This document shows positions 54,629 to 62,974 of a DNA stretch of 64,000 bases, one piece after another. The position numbers were made by a program, and so were the translations under genes. The DNA is taken from NCBI RefSeq assembly GCF_016937535.1, contig NZ_JAFHKK010000002.1:62001-126000 (forward strand), read 5' to 3'. Under the pieces are notes generated by a model. The model made no database searches and was not told the origin of the DNA. It saw only the letters and a list, made by a program, of their open reading frames with translations. How positions within the stretch are numbered: the first letter of the stretch is position 1; every line of letters starts with the position of its first letter. Origin of the DNA: Sulfurospirillum tamanense. Its GTDB lineage: Bacteria; Campylobacterota; Campylobacteria; Campylobacterales; Campylobacteraceae.

Positions 54629-55654
54629 ATGAAAACATATAATGTAGCAGTTGTTGGCGCCACAGGCGCTGTTGGTGAAGAGCTTTTTCGCGTGATGGAA
54701 GAGATGGATTTTCCTATCAAAAACCTTATTCCACTTGCCAGTGCTAGAAGCGCAGGCGAAGAGGTCGAATTTAAAGGTAAGGCCTATAAAGTCATTGAGC
54801 TCACTGAAGAGGTTTTTGAAAAATACGAAGTAGAAATCGCCTTTTTTAGTGCTGGTGGCAATATTTCTGCGCACTTTGCAACCCATGCGGCAGAAGCAGG
54901 TGCGGTGGTGATTGACAACACAAGCCATTTTCGTATGGATCCTAGCGTGCCTTTGGTGGTTCCAGAGTGTAATCCAGATGCAATTGGACAGTGGAAAGAA
55001 AAAGGCATTATTGCCAATCCTAACTGCTCTACTATTCAAATGGTCCAAGTCTTAAAACCCCTAGATGATGTGTTTAATATCACACGTGTTGACGTGAGCA
55101 CCTACCAAGCAGTAAGTGGTGCGGGAAAAGCCGGCATGGAAGAGCTTGTGCACCAACTTAAAGATTTCTTTGCGTTTAAGCTTGACGAAACCCAAATTGA
55201 AACCTTTGCGCATCAAATTGCTTTTAATGTCATTCCGCACATTGATGTGTTTATGGAGAATGATTACACTAAAGAAGAGATGAAAATGGTCAATGAAACC
55301 CAAAAAATATTGGGCAAAACCATGGAAATTAGCGCCACTTGTGTGCGTGTGCCGGTTATTCGTAGCCATTCGGAGTCCATCACTATTCATTTTGCCAATG
55401 ACGTGAACGTGGAAAAAGCTATTCAGGTACTCAAAGAGGCTAAAAACGTGGTGGTACAAGATGAGCCTGAGAAAAACATTTATCCTATGCCAATTACAGC
55501 AAGCGACACGGACTTGACCTATGTGGGCCGTATTCGCAAAGACATCAACCGAAGCAATGTGCTACACCTGTGGTGTGTGGCCGATCAAATCCGTGTGGGT
55601 GCTGCAACCAACGCCGTGCGTATTGCACAACGTTGGATTGAGCAAGAAGGCTAG
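54629..55654 (+). CDS. asd: Aspartate-semialdehyde dehydrogenase
   Basis: A 341-residue enzyme of lysine, methionine and threonine synthesis; its product also supplies diaminopimelate. The NADP motif [16 protein letters not shown] is at 10-25, and the catalytic Cys is C133 in [11 protein letters not shown]. It starts nine bases after flgR. Confidence 0.97.
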   Translation: MKTYNVAVVGATGAVGEELFRVMEEMDFPIKNLIPLASARSAGEEVEFKGKAYKVIELTEEVFEKYEVEIAFFSAGGNISAHFATHAAEAGAVVIDNTSHFRMDPSVPLVVPECNPDAIGQWKEKGIIANPNCSTIQMVQVLKPLDDVFNITRVDVSTYQAVSGAGKAGMEELVHQLKDFFAFKLDETQIETFAHQIAFNVIPHIDVFMENDYTKEEMKMVNETQKILGKTMEISATCVRVPVIRSHSESITIHFANDVNVEKAIQVLKEAKNVVVQDEPEKNIYPMPITASDTDLTYVGRIRKDINRSNVLHLWCVADQIRVGAATNAVRIAQRWIEQEG

Positions 55655-55656
55655 AC

Positions 55657-56679
55657 ATGATTTTTATTGATGCGTGTTTTGGAAAAAAAACTCCCTATAC
55701 TCCCGTGTGGATGATGCGCCAAGCAGGGCGCTATTTGCCTGAATATATGCGTGTACGTGCTGAAGCGGGGGATTTTCTAAGCCTGTGCAAAGACCCCAAG
55801 CGCGCTTGCGAAGTGACCTTGCAGCCTGTTGATATTTTAGGTGTTGATGCGGCGATTTTATTCAGTGATATTTTGGTTGTGCCCATGGAGATGGGGATGG
55901 CCTTGCGTTTTGAAAAAGGTGAGGGTCCCGTGTTTGATGCACCTTTAGAAACCAAGGCGCAACTAGAGGCTTTACATGTAGAAGAAGCGGCAGAGAGATT
56001 AGAGTACGTGTACGAGGCTATTGGGCTCATTCGTGCCCAGCTTGCACCCGAAAAAGCACTCATTGGATTTTGTGGTGCACCGTGGACGCTGGCTACATAT
56101 ATGATTGAGGGAAAAGGAACAAAAACTTACGCATTGTGCAAAAAGTTATTGTATTCTGACCCTGAATTTATGCATGCCATTTTACGCAAAGTCACCGAAG
56201 TGCTTAAGCTGTATATGTCGCGCCAGATTGAAGCGGGTGTTGATGCGGTGCAAGTCTTTGACTCTTGGGCCGCAGCTTTAGAGGAGCCTGCTTTTTTTGA
56301 ATTTAGCTGGAGCTATATGAAAGAGTTGGCTGCTTATTTAAAAGCAAAATACCCGCACATTCCGGTGATTTTATTTCCCAAAGGTATCAGTGGTTACCTT
56401 GATAAAATCGACGGAGAATTTGATGTGTTTGGGGTTGATTGGTCAACACCTATTGAGCTTGCAAAAGAAAAATTGGGCCACAAGTATGTCTTGCAAGGCA
56501 ACATGGAACCCACACGCTTGTACAGCAAAGAGGCTATTGATGGGGGCATTGAGCACATCGCTTCGGTGATGCAAAACGAACGCCATATCTTTAACCTAGG
56601 CCATGGAATTTTGCCCGATATTCCTGTAGAGCATGCCAAGTATTTTATTAAGCGTGTACAAGAGCGCACCAAAGGCTAA
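55657..56679 (+). CDS. hemE: Uroporphyrinogen decarboxylase
   Basis: A 340-residue haem enzyme that turns uroporphyrinogen III into coproporphyrinogen [19 protein letters not shown] (about 18-33) and [14 protein letters not shown] are family signatures. It follows asd by two bases. A variant palindrome (55972) is read as LHVE. Confidence 0.97.
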   Translation: MIFIDACFGKKTPYTPVWMMRQAGRYLPEYMRVRAEAGDFLSLCKDPKRACEVTLQPVDILGVDAAILFSDILVVPMEMGMALRFEKGEGPVFDAPLETKAQLEALHVEEAAERLEYVYEAIGLIRAQLAPEKALIGFCGAPWTLATYMIEGKGTKTYALCKKLLYSDPEFMHAILRKVTEVLKLYMSRQIEAGVDAVQVFDSWAAALEEPAFFEFSWSYMKELAAYLKAKYPHIPVILFPKGISGYLDKIDGEFDVFGVDWSTPIELAKEKLGHKYVLQGNMEPTRLYSKEAIDGGIEHIASVMQNERHIFNLGHGILPDIPVEHAKYFIKRVQERTKG

Positions 56680-56681
56680 GG

Positions 56682-57587
56682 GTGGATAACCTCACCTTTG
56701 GCCCTGTTGTCTCTCGCAGGTTTGGTGTCTCTTTGGGGGTTGATTTAAGCCCCCATGCCAAACAATGCAACTTTGATTGCCTGTACTGCGAACTCTCTCC
56801 TGCTAAGCCTGTAGACCGTGCGATTGACGTGCCTCAGGCAAATGCGTACCTCGAAGCCATTGTCTGTGCACTAGAAAAGTACCCCCAGGCTGATTATATT
56901 ACCCTCACTGCCAATGGAGAGCCAACCCTTTACCCCTATTTGGAAGAGTTGGTTGTGGGGATTAAATCCTTACATGTAAAGCAAAAATTACTCATTTTAA
57001 GCAACAGTGCAACCCTTTGTAATGCAAATATCGCGCGCATTTTGAGCACCATTGATGTTGTTAAGCTCTCTTTGGACGCAGCAGATGAAAAAACATTTAA
57101 ACGTCTTGACCGTCCCTTTAAAGGCTTACATGTAAAGGATATTATTGCTAGCATAGAGGCTTTTTCTCGAATGTATTGTGGAACATTGGTGTTGGAAGTT
57201 TTAGTGGTTAAGGGCGTTAATGATACCGAAGCGGCGTTTGATTGCCTCAACGCAGCTATTGGGCGCATTCAACCTGCGCGTGTTGATGTAGGGACCATCG
57301 CTAGGCCACCAGCTTATCAGGTGGAGGGAGTTGATGTGGTCACACTGCATGCCTTGGCTGCTCGTATTACAGGGGTTCCTGTGAGTGTAGCTCAAAATGC
57401 TTCTTATGCGCAAAAGCATGATTTTGACGAAGTAGGGCTTATGGCACTTTTGGACAAACGCCCACAAAGCATGGACGATGTCAAGTACAGCTTTTCCTCT
57501 CGAAGCCAAATCCTGCTAAAAGGCTTGGTCTCAAGAGGAAAAGTACGCATGCAAACGGTTGCGGGAATGGATTTTTACCGTGTTTGA
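56682..57587 (+). CDS. Radical SAM protein of unknown substrate
   Basis: A 301-residue radical SAM enzyme. Three Cys ligands of the [4Fe-4S] cluster are C29, C33 and C36 (QCNFDCLYCELSP), with SAM contact ANGEPTLYP near 86. It starts with GTG directly after hemE, as in Campylobacter (Cj1244 position). Similar proteins are annotated as wyosine- or pyruvate-formate-lyase-activating-like; no substrate can be given. Two exact palindromes (56970 and 57126) are read as LHVK. Confidence 0.8.
   Translation: MDNLTFGPVVSRRFGVSLGVDLSPHAKQCNFDCLYCELSPAKPVDRAIDVPQANAYLEAIVCALEKYPQADYITLTANGEPTLYPYLEELVVGIKSLHVKQKLLILSNSATLCNANIARILSTIDVVKLSLDAADEKTFKRLDRPFKGLHVKDIIASIEAFSRMYCGTLVLEVLVVKGVNDTEAAFDCLNAAIGRIQPARVDVGTIARPPAYQVEGVDVVTLHALAARITGVPVSVAQNASYAQKHDFDEVGLMALLDKRPQSMDDVKYSFSSRSQILLKGLVSRGKVRMQTVAGMDFYRV
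56970..56979. repeat. TTACATGTAA palindrome in the radical SAM gene, copy 1
   Basis: Exact copy, read as LHVK. Confidence 0.9.
57126..57135. repeat. TTACATGTAA palindrome in the radical SAM gene, copy 2
   Basis: Exact copy, read as LHVK. Confidence 0.9.
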
Positions 57588-57637
57588 GCGAATTTAAAAG
57601 AGAAAGTTATAAACACATTTTGACAAAAACCTAAAAG

Positions 57638-58585
57638 CTAAAGTAAGCCAATTTCTTTGTAGTATTTTTCAGCGCCAGGGTGTAAAGGGGCTACGATTCC
57701 TTCTAGTAAACTTTCTTTAGTAATGGTTTTATAGGCAGGATGAAGTTTTTTGAATTCTTCGAAATTTTCAACAACAGCCTTGGTAAGCGTGTAGACTGCT
57801 TTTTCGCTTATTTTATCACTTGTAACCAACACTGCTTTTACGCCAATACTTGGAGTGTCATTGGTAATTCCTCTGTAAAATGAGCCAGAAATAAGCCCCT
57901 TGGCATAATAAGGATATTTTTCAGTAAGGGCGTCAATAGGAGCACCCTCAATAGGCACAAGAAAAGCGTCCACGGATACTACCGCATCTTTTATGTTAGC
58001 CGCGGGATGACCAAAAACACCAAAATAACCGTCTATTTTGCGATCCTTTAGCATATTGGGCCCTTCTGTGGATTTAAGCTCACTCGAAAGTGCCAAATCG
58101 CCCGTTGCAATACCCAGTGCTTTCATGACAATTTCAGCAGTAACTCGCGTACCAGAGCCAGGAATATCGATGTTAATGCGTTTGCCTTTCAAGTCAGACA
58201 CGCTTTTGATGCCAGATTCTTGACTTACCACAAGTGCAAGCAATTCGGCGTAAATGCCCATAACGGAACGTAAGCCTGCGTATGGGTTGCCTACAAATTT
58301 GTCTTCGCCATTAATGGCATGGTGAACAACATCGCTTTGCGCCATACCAAAATCAAGTTCGCCTGCACGAATGGTGTTGACATTGTAAACAGACCCACCA
58401 GTAGACTCAACAGAACAGCGAATGCCACTCTCTTTTTTTACTTGGTTTACCAAACGACACACCGCACCCCCTGTTGGGTAATAGGTCCCAGTAACCCCAC
58501 CTGTGCCAATAGTGATAAATTCAGTTGCATTGGCAGAGCTAAAAAGGGCACCACTAAGCACAATAGAAGCAATTTTTTTGTTCAC
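57638..58585 (-). CDS. TAXI-type TRAP transporter solute receptor
   Basis: A 315-residue periplasmic binding protein of the TAXI family, with a signal peptide (about 1-20). TIGTGGVTGTYYPTGGAVCRLVN near 24-46 is the signature. Such proteins bind organic acids such as glutamate or 2-oxoglutarate for a TRAP permease. No permease gene is adjacent; the neighbours are a radical SAM gene and tRNA-Asn. The GTG start at 58585 is chosen because AAGGAG precedes it on the minus strand; the frame is open further to 58657. Confidence 0.9.
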   Translation of the reverse strand: MNKKIASIVLSGALFSSANATEFITIGTGGVTGTYYPTGGAVCRLVNQVKKESGIRCSVESTGGSVYNVNTIRAGELDFGMAQSDVVHHAINGEDKFVGNPYAGLRSVMGIYAELLALVVSQESGIKSVSDLKGKRINIDIPGSGTRVTAEIVMKALGIATGDLALSSELKSTEGPNMLKDRKIDGYFGVFGHPAANIKDAVVSVDAFLVPIEGAPIDALTEKYPYYAKGLISGSFYRGITNDTPSIGVKAVLVTSDKISEKAVYTLTKAVVENFEEFKKLHPAYKTITKESLLEGIVAPLHPGAEKYYKEIGLL

Positions 58586-58694
58586 AGAAGCTCCTTGGGC
58601 ATGATATTGGTGTTGATGATAGCTTGTGGCTTCTGTGCCCTTACTTAAGATAACCATGAATAAAGCGTCGCACCCAAATTCTTATCAAATAGTC

Positions 58695-58723
58695 TTGACA
58701 AATAAGAACTTTTTGCCTATAAT
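58695..58723 (+). promoter_or_regulatory. Consensus promoter of tRNA-Asn
   Basis: TTGACA (58695-58700), 17 bases, TATAAT (58718-58723). Both hexamers match the sigma-70 consensus, as expected for a stable RNA gene. Confidence 0.9.
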
Positions 58724-58744
58724 TTCGGTCTCTTTTCAAGGTGT

Positions 58745-58819
58745 TCCGGATTAGCTCAGCGGTAGAGTAGGTGACTGTTAATCACTTGGCCACTGGTTCG
58801 AATCCAGTATCCGGAGCCA
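58745..58819 (+). tRNA. tRNA-Asn (GTT anticodon)
   Basis: 75 bases with CCA encoded. The acceptor stem TCCGGAT/ATCCGGA is a perfect 7 bp. The D arm is TTAGCTCAGCGGTAGAG. The anticodon loop CTGTTAA gives GTT (Asn). The T arm is CTGGTTCGAATCCAG. Confidence 0.97.
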
Positions 58820-58875
58820 TTTCTTCTTAATTTCCCATTCCAGTTTTTTTTGTGCGTATCCGTTAAAGCATTCCA

Positions 58876-58884
58876 TGCTACACT
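58876..58884 (+). promoter_or_regulatory. Extended -10 before the small gene
   Basis: TGCTACACT lies 27 bases before the 61-residue gene. Confidence 0.4.
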
Positions 58885-58910
58885 GAAGCATCCTTACAAA
58901 GGAGGTCTTT

Positions 58911-59096
58911 ATGTGCATTCTTCATCATAGTAACCATGCAAATCCCGTACATGTTTGGTCGAGGCGTGAAAAAATTCCCAAAAAGCATATTCCGTTAAAC
59001 GAAGCACTCATGAAGCCAGATCCTAACTTTGTGGATGAGCGAAAAGCGGAAAAATCTCCCAAAAAGCATTGGCTTGAGCGGTTTTTTGGCGAATAG
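58911..59096 (+). CDS. Small uncharacterised protein, 61 residues
   Basis: A strong AAAGGAGG ribosome site stands 5 bases before the ATG, which makes this small frame likely to be real. The protein is hydrophilic, basic and without membrane segments (MCILHHSNHANP...KHWLERFFGE). Cys2 and His5/His6/His9 at the start and a basic helix near the end can be seen. No family recognised. It sits directly after tRNA-Asn. Confidence 0.6.
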   Translation: MCILHHSNHANPVHVWSRREKIPKKHIPLNEALMKPDPNFVDERKAEKSPKKHWLERFFGE

Positions 59097-59219
59097 ACTT
59101 TCCTTGTAGTGCGAATGAAAACTTTACGCCTGATTTTGACGCTCGCGCCCCTTTATTCTCAGAGCTTCCTAAACAATCTCTAGGTAAGATGTAATTATCA
59201 TTTTCCAAGGGAAATTTCC

Positions 59220-60611
59220 ATGTCCGTTATTCTTTGCGCTTCAAAATATCATATTTTATCACACTGGACACAAAATATTGATGAGACAGTAACGGTAGCA
59301 AAAAGCCAAAAAGAGTTGCTGGAATTAAGCGCAAAAGAGCACGCTCAAGCGCCAGTCATTTTGCTCGAAGACCGACTCTATGGAGCAGAAATGGGGAAGA
59401 TTGTGAGTGCAATTCGAGAAGCCAACCCTGCTGCTGGAATCATGGTTCTTTCACCAAACCCTACCTTTCACGGAGGTCAAGAAGCTTTGGCTTCGGGAGT
59501 AAATGGCTTTGGCAATGTGTACCTTGCTAAAGGATGGTTGCAAGACGCCCTTGAGGCATTAGCGCAAGGAGAAAATTGGATTTTCCCTCTACAAGAAAAG
59601 ATTCAAGGTCTTGGCAAGGTAGTGGGTGAAGTGGCTACGTTGGAGGGGAAGCTTTTTGGTGATGGTGGTCGCGTGCTTGATGTGGGTGGGCCTGTTTATG
59701 CCCAAGAAACCCTTATGCTAACACAAAGTACCACCCGTGCCACTTTTCAATTTACACAAGGTGTCTCGCTCTCACTCAAAGGCGCAGAGTGCCTTTTTGT
59801 GGATGAAAGTGTTTTTTCTTTAACCCCTCACTCACCTTTGCGTAGAACCCGTGAAATTCCTCAAATAAAACCCATTTTTTCTACTTTATTTGAGCGTCCT
59901 TTTTATGTAAATGTTGGCAAAGAGAGTTTGGTTGATCCGCGCAGTAGTGAGCTGGCAATGTCTGACACACCATCCCAATATGTTGCGATGTATCCTGTTT
60001 ATGTCGAAGAAGTTGCGCCTTCAGTAGAAGAGAGTGGTCTTACTTTTGGAGCGTGCGACATTAGGGCAAAGGAGGCATCGGTGATCTCTTTGGTGGGCCG
60101 CATTGAAGAGTATGAGATACTTTACCCAAAGAGCCTGCAAGAGACTGTTTTTGTCAACGACTTGGTTCCAGACAGAGATGGAGCTAGAGTGGTTTATCGG
60201 CCTATTACAGGTCTAGCTTTTGCAAATGCGACCATTGAGTTGTTTCATACTCCTGCTTCTGATGCGGGGTTGAAAACAAAGCAATTTGGCGCATTTTTAG
60301 ACTGGATAGAGCCTGCCCAAGGAGCACTAAAGGGGGCAAGTATTATGCTTTGGGGTTATGAACAAGGGGTGGATTATTTGCTTTTTGAACGGGCATGCAT
60401 CCCTTCGGAAGTGCGCTTTAGTTATGAAATGGATGAGGCGCATATAGGTATTCATTTTTTTGGGGATGCTTCTGTGGAAGCGTATCGGGCTTTGCTTGGT
60501 AGCGTGCGCCATGAGGCGAGTAGTATTTCGCGCGGCTCTTTACATGTAAAGGTGGAAGCTTATGGTGTGAAAACTTCATGGGTGCTTTTTGAGGGAGCCA
60601 TTGATACATAA
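59220..60611 (+). CDS. Uncharacterised 463-residue protein with receiver-like N-terminus
   Basis: Residues 1-125 look like a receiver domain: D51 in VILLEDRLYG and K104 in VYLAKGW sit at the phospho-acceptor and lysine positions. The acidic pair at the N-terminus is missing, so it may be inactive. Residues about 133-200 (KVVGEVATLEGKLF...GVSLSLKGAECLFVDESVF) resemble the short N-terminal domain of large secreted adhesins and FecR-like modules. Residues 200-463 I do not recognise. There is no signal peptide or membrane segment, so it is cytoplasmic. AAGGGA precedes the ATG. One exact palindrome (60540) is read as LHVK. Confidence 0.7.
   Translation: MSVILCASKYHILSHWTQNIDETVTVAKSQKELLELSAKEHAQAPVILLEDRLYGAEMGKIVSAIREANPAAGIMVLSPNPTFHGGQEALASGVNGFGNVYLAKGWLQDALEALAQGENWIFPLQEKIQGLGKVVGEVATLEGKLFGDGGRVLDVGGPVYAQETLMLTQSTTRATFQFTQGVSLSLKGAECLFVDESVFSLTPHSPLRRTREIPQIKPIFSTLFERPFYVNVGKESLVDPRSSELAMSDTPSQYVAMYPVYVEEVAPSVEESGLTFGACDIRAKEASVISLVGRIEEYEILYPKSLQETVFVNDLVPDRDGARVVYRPITGLAFANATIELFHTPASDAGLKTKQFGAFLDWIEPAQGALKGASIMLWGYEQGVDYLLFERACIPSEVRFSYEMDEAHIGIHFFGDASVEAYRALLGSVRHEASSISRGSLHVKVEAYGVKTSWVLFEGAIDT
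60540..60549. repeat. TTACATGTAA palindrome in the 463-residue gene
   Basis: Exact copy, CTTTACATGTAAAG, read as LHVK. It is the last copy in the window. Confidence 0.9.
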
Positions 60612-60902
60612 AGTAACAATATTTTTGAAACTCATTTTTAAATAAATCTTAAAAAATATTCGATTACCCTTTTAAAATTATCTAGATTATTGGATTTTAT
60701 TCCTGTTTATAGGGCTTTGGTGTGCAATATGGAAAATTCTTCTTTAGACACCTTTTTTTATTTGCACCCTTTGAAACCTTTATTGTCTATTTTTTAGCAG
60801 AGCTAATGTCAAATATTTAAGTTTCATTAAAGCCGAATGCGAAATAATGCAACAGAAACAAAAGAACTACTTTTTGTACTACTCATGTAAAAGGATAACA
60901 GA
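60612..60902. other. AT-rich intergenic region of about 290 bases
   Basis: No open frame with a ribosome site and no tRNA or terminator is seen. AATAAT near 60844 could be a -10 for the downstream gene. CAAAAG (60869-60874) and TTTTTG (60881-60886) form a short imperfect inverted repeat, and ACTAC occurs twice nearby. A ribbon-helix-helix operator is possible but unproven. Confidence 0.4.
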
Positions 60903-61124
60903 TTGGCAAAAATGAAACAAGGAGATTCGGTCATCAAGCGTGTTATCCAAAAAAATATGACCAAGCGTGAAATCTCTCAGTTAACCATTAAAATTGATGC
61001 CAAGCTCGACCAAGCTCTAGCAACTTTGTCCACCGCACTAGGGGTCTCTAAAAACCGCCTAATTGAAGAGATTTTGACAGAAAGCGGGATTATAAAAGAG
61101 GTTGAGGAGAACTATCATGTTTGA
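60903..61124 (+). CDS. Ribbon-helix-helix (CopG-like) DNA-binding protein
   Basis: A 73-residue protein. The strand REISQLTIKIDAKLDQALATLSTALGVSKNRLIEEIL (about 22-58) has the beta-alpha-alpha pattern of CopG/Arc/MetJ repressors. The N-terminal strand has basic residues suited to DNA binding. The start is taken as TTG 60903, seven bases after AAGGA; ATG 60912 is also possible. Its stop overlaps the next gene by eight bases, so the pair is made together. Confidence 0.7.
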   Translation: MAKMKQGDSVIKRVIQKNMTKREISQLTIKIDAKLDQALATLSTALGVSKNRLIEEILTESGIIKEVEENYHV

Positions 61125-61776
61125 CATGCCATCAAAAGAAGCTGTTGTAAAAGCTGTGCTTGAGGGTATTGGTGCGGCTAAAGAAAACTACCTCTTTTGG
61201 ACAAATAACCGATTGTTTCTCTCTTACGGCCCGCGAAAAATCATTACACTGCATATCGCTCAGGCTATTGGTAAAATGGAAAATGCACCCGAGGTTTTTA
61301 TTGATGCAACGGTGGCAGATATTCTACGGTGCTCCTTGCCAGATCGTACAGGGTATGTTGGATACATGCAGGAAAATAATCTTTCACAAGGAGTATTTAG
61401 TATCACACTAGATGCACGCTTTCCTCACCAAGGAGACAATGACTCCATTTCGAAAGTCATCATTTCTGTCAAAAATGGTGTACGTAACGTTAAGTACGAA
61501 TACCTCAAAGAGATTGAGCGTATTTGCAAAATGCTACGTCCTTCTGGAAGTGCTAGGAGTACACTGGAGTATGGAATTTTTGCTTTTTACGCAGATCTCT
61601 CCACGGATGCACGCAAAAAACTACCTGTGCGCATTGATAAAATCATAGAAAGCTTTGATGAGGTTGTGGGTCGCTTTGAAGTGTTGCAAGGGACTTTTGT
61701 CAGCTCAGGCGTGCAAACTGTCGAGGGGATGGGTGAGTGGTGTGCGGGATGTTATGTGATTGAACCTCGGTGTTAG
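61117..61776 (+). CDS. Uncharacterised partner of the ribbon-helix-helix gene
   Basis: A 219-residue protein of mixed alpha/beta content with no signal peptide or membrane segment. I do not recognise a family. Visible features are an N-terminal helix (KEAVVKAVLEGIGAAKE), a region with aromatic and basic residues (LFWTNNRLFLSYGPRKI), a central QGDNDS loop and a C-terminal Cys-rich end (EWCAGCYVIEPRC). GAGGAG lies just before the ATG at 61117. It is not an obvious toxin; the coupling to a DNA-binding protein suggests joint regulation. Confidence 0.6.
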   Translation: MFDMPSKEAVVKAVLEGIGAAKENYLFWTNNRLFLSYGPRKIITLHIAQAIGKMENAPEVFIDATVADILRCSLPDRTGYVGYMQENNLSQGVFSITLDARFPHQGDNDSISKVIISVKNGVRNVKYEYLKEIERICKMLRPSGSARSTLEYGIFAFYADLSTDARKKLPVRIDKIIESFDEVVGRFEVLQGTFVSSGVQTVEGMGEWCAGCYVIEPRC

Positions 61777-61837
61777 CAAACGAGGGCGCCATGGCGTCTT
61801 GGTTTGGTGACACGAATACTTATTTTAAGGAGAAACC

Positions 61838-62962
61838 ATGAAGACCATTCTTCCTAAACTCGCCGCATCGGTTGCAGTGAGTTGTGCTCTTGTTTCGGCT
61901 GTTTCGGCTGCAGATGTGATTAAAATTGGGGTGCAAGCGCCCATCACGGGTCAGTATGCCAACGAGGGCCAAAGTATTGATTATGGGGTAAAGCTCATTG
62001 CTGAACAATTTAATGCCAAAGGCGGCGTGTTGGGTAAAAAGATTGAAGTTATCACTTGTGATGATGAAGCAGCGCCCCAAAAAGCAGCCATTTGTGCCAG
62101 ACGCCTTGTGAATGAAGGTGTAATGGCGGTCATTGGTTCGTACACCTCAGGAGCAACTGAAGCGGCACAGGCGACTTATTACCGCAATGGTGTGTTGCAA
62201 ACCAGTGATGGCACCAGTGACTCGTTGACAGAGAAAAAATACTGGACATTCTTTAGAAACTCTTTCCAAAATAGCGCCCAAGCAGAATTTACCGCTGAGT
62301 ATTTTGTCAATCAGAAAAAATACCAACGCATTGCGCTACTTTCAGACTACTCAAGCTACTCTACAGGTCTTGTGGATGCCGTTGAGGCAGAGCTAAAAGC
62401 AAAAGGTGGCAACATTGTATTTAAAGACCGCGTGCGTTCAGGGGCGCAAAACTTTACGGCCGTATTGACGCGCATTAAAGCACTAAACCCTGATGTTATT
62501 TATTTTGGTGGGTATTACACAGATGGTGGGCTCATTCGTGCACAACAGCAACAACTTCGCATTGAAGCAGATTTTGTAGGGGGTGATTCCAACGACAACC
62601 CTGATTACATGAAACTTGCAGGAAGCAGTGCTGCGGGAACCATTCTTATCAACTTCCCCACGCCTGAGTTTTTGCCTTACGATACCGCTAAACAATTTTT
62701 GGCAGATTATCGTGCAAAATATAACCAAGACCCCGCTTCTATTTGGGCGCTTATGAATATTGACGGATTGCTTACTATTTTGCATGCGATGGAAGAGCTT
62801 AAAACAGAAGATACTAAAAAGATTTCGGACTATTTGCACACATTGCGTGACTTTCCAGGCATCACAGGTCCTGTTTCTTTCCGTGAAGATGGTGAGCGCA
62901 TTAACACCAAATTCAACGTGTATGAAATTCAATCTGACAACAGCTACAAAATCATTTTTTAA
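61838..62962 (+). CDS. livK: Branched-chain amino acid ABC transporter binding protein
   Basis: A 374-residue periplasmic binding protein with a signal peptide (about 1-24). VIKIGVQAPITGQYANEGQ and the Cys pair in the ITCDDEAAPQKAAICARR region are typical of LivJ/LivK. It binds leucine, isoleucine or valine, or other amino acids or urea in related proteins. TAAGGAG stands before the ATG. It begins the liv operon, which continues past the window end. Confidence 0.92.
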   Translation: MKTILPKLAASVAVSCALVSAVSAADVIKIGVQAPITGQYANEGQSIDYGVKLIAEQFNAKGGVLGKKIEVITCDDEAAPQKAAICARRLVNEGVMAVIGSYTSGATEAAQATYYRNGVLQTSDGTSDSLTEKKYWTFFRNSFQNSAQAEFTAEYFVNQKKYQRIALLSDYSSYSTGLVDAVEAELKAKGGNIVFKDRVRSGAQNFTAVLTRIKALNPDVIYFGGYYTDGGLIRAQQQQLRIEADFVGGDSNDNPDYMKLAGSSAAGTILINFPTPEFLPYDTAKQFLADYRAKYNQDPASIWALMNIDGLLTILHAMEELKTEDTKKISDYLHTLRDFPGITGPVSFREDGERINTKFNVYEIQSDNSYKIIF

Positions 62963-62974
62963 AAAGTAGGGGCA

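Noticed and set aside
58745-58819. tRNA-Asn as an attachment site for an integrated element
   Set aside because: No integrase gene and no repeat of the tRNA 3' end were seen in the window.
1334-60549. The palindrome as a CRISPR array, REP element or insertion-sequence end
   Set aside because: Copies are single, short, scattered and inside genes without spacer pattern or target duplications.
60903-61776. Calling the RHH pair a toxin-antitoxin system
   Set aside because: The partner is larger than typical toxins and has no recognised toxin fold; kept as an open finding only.
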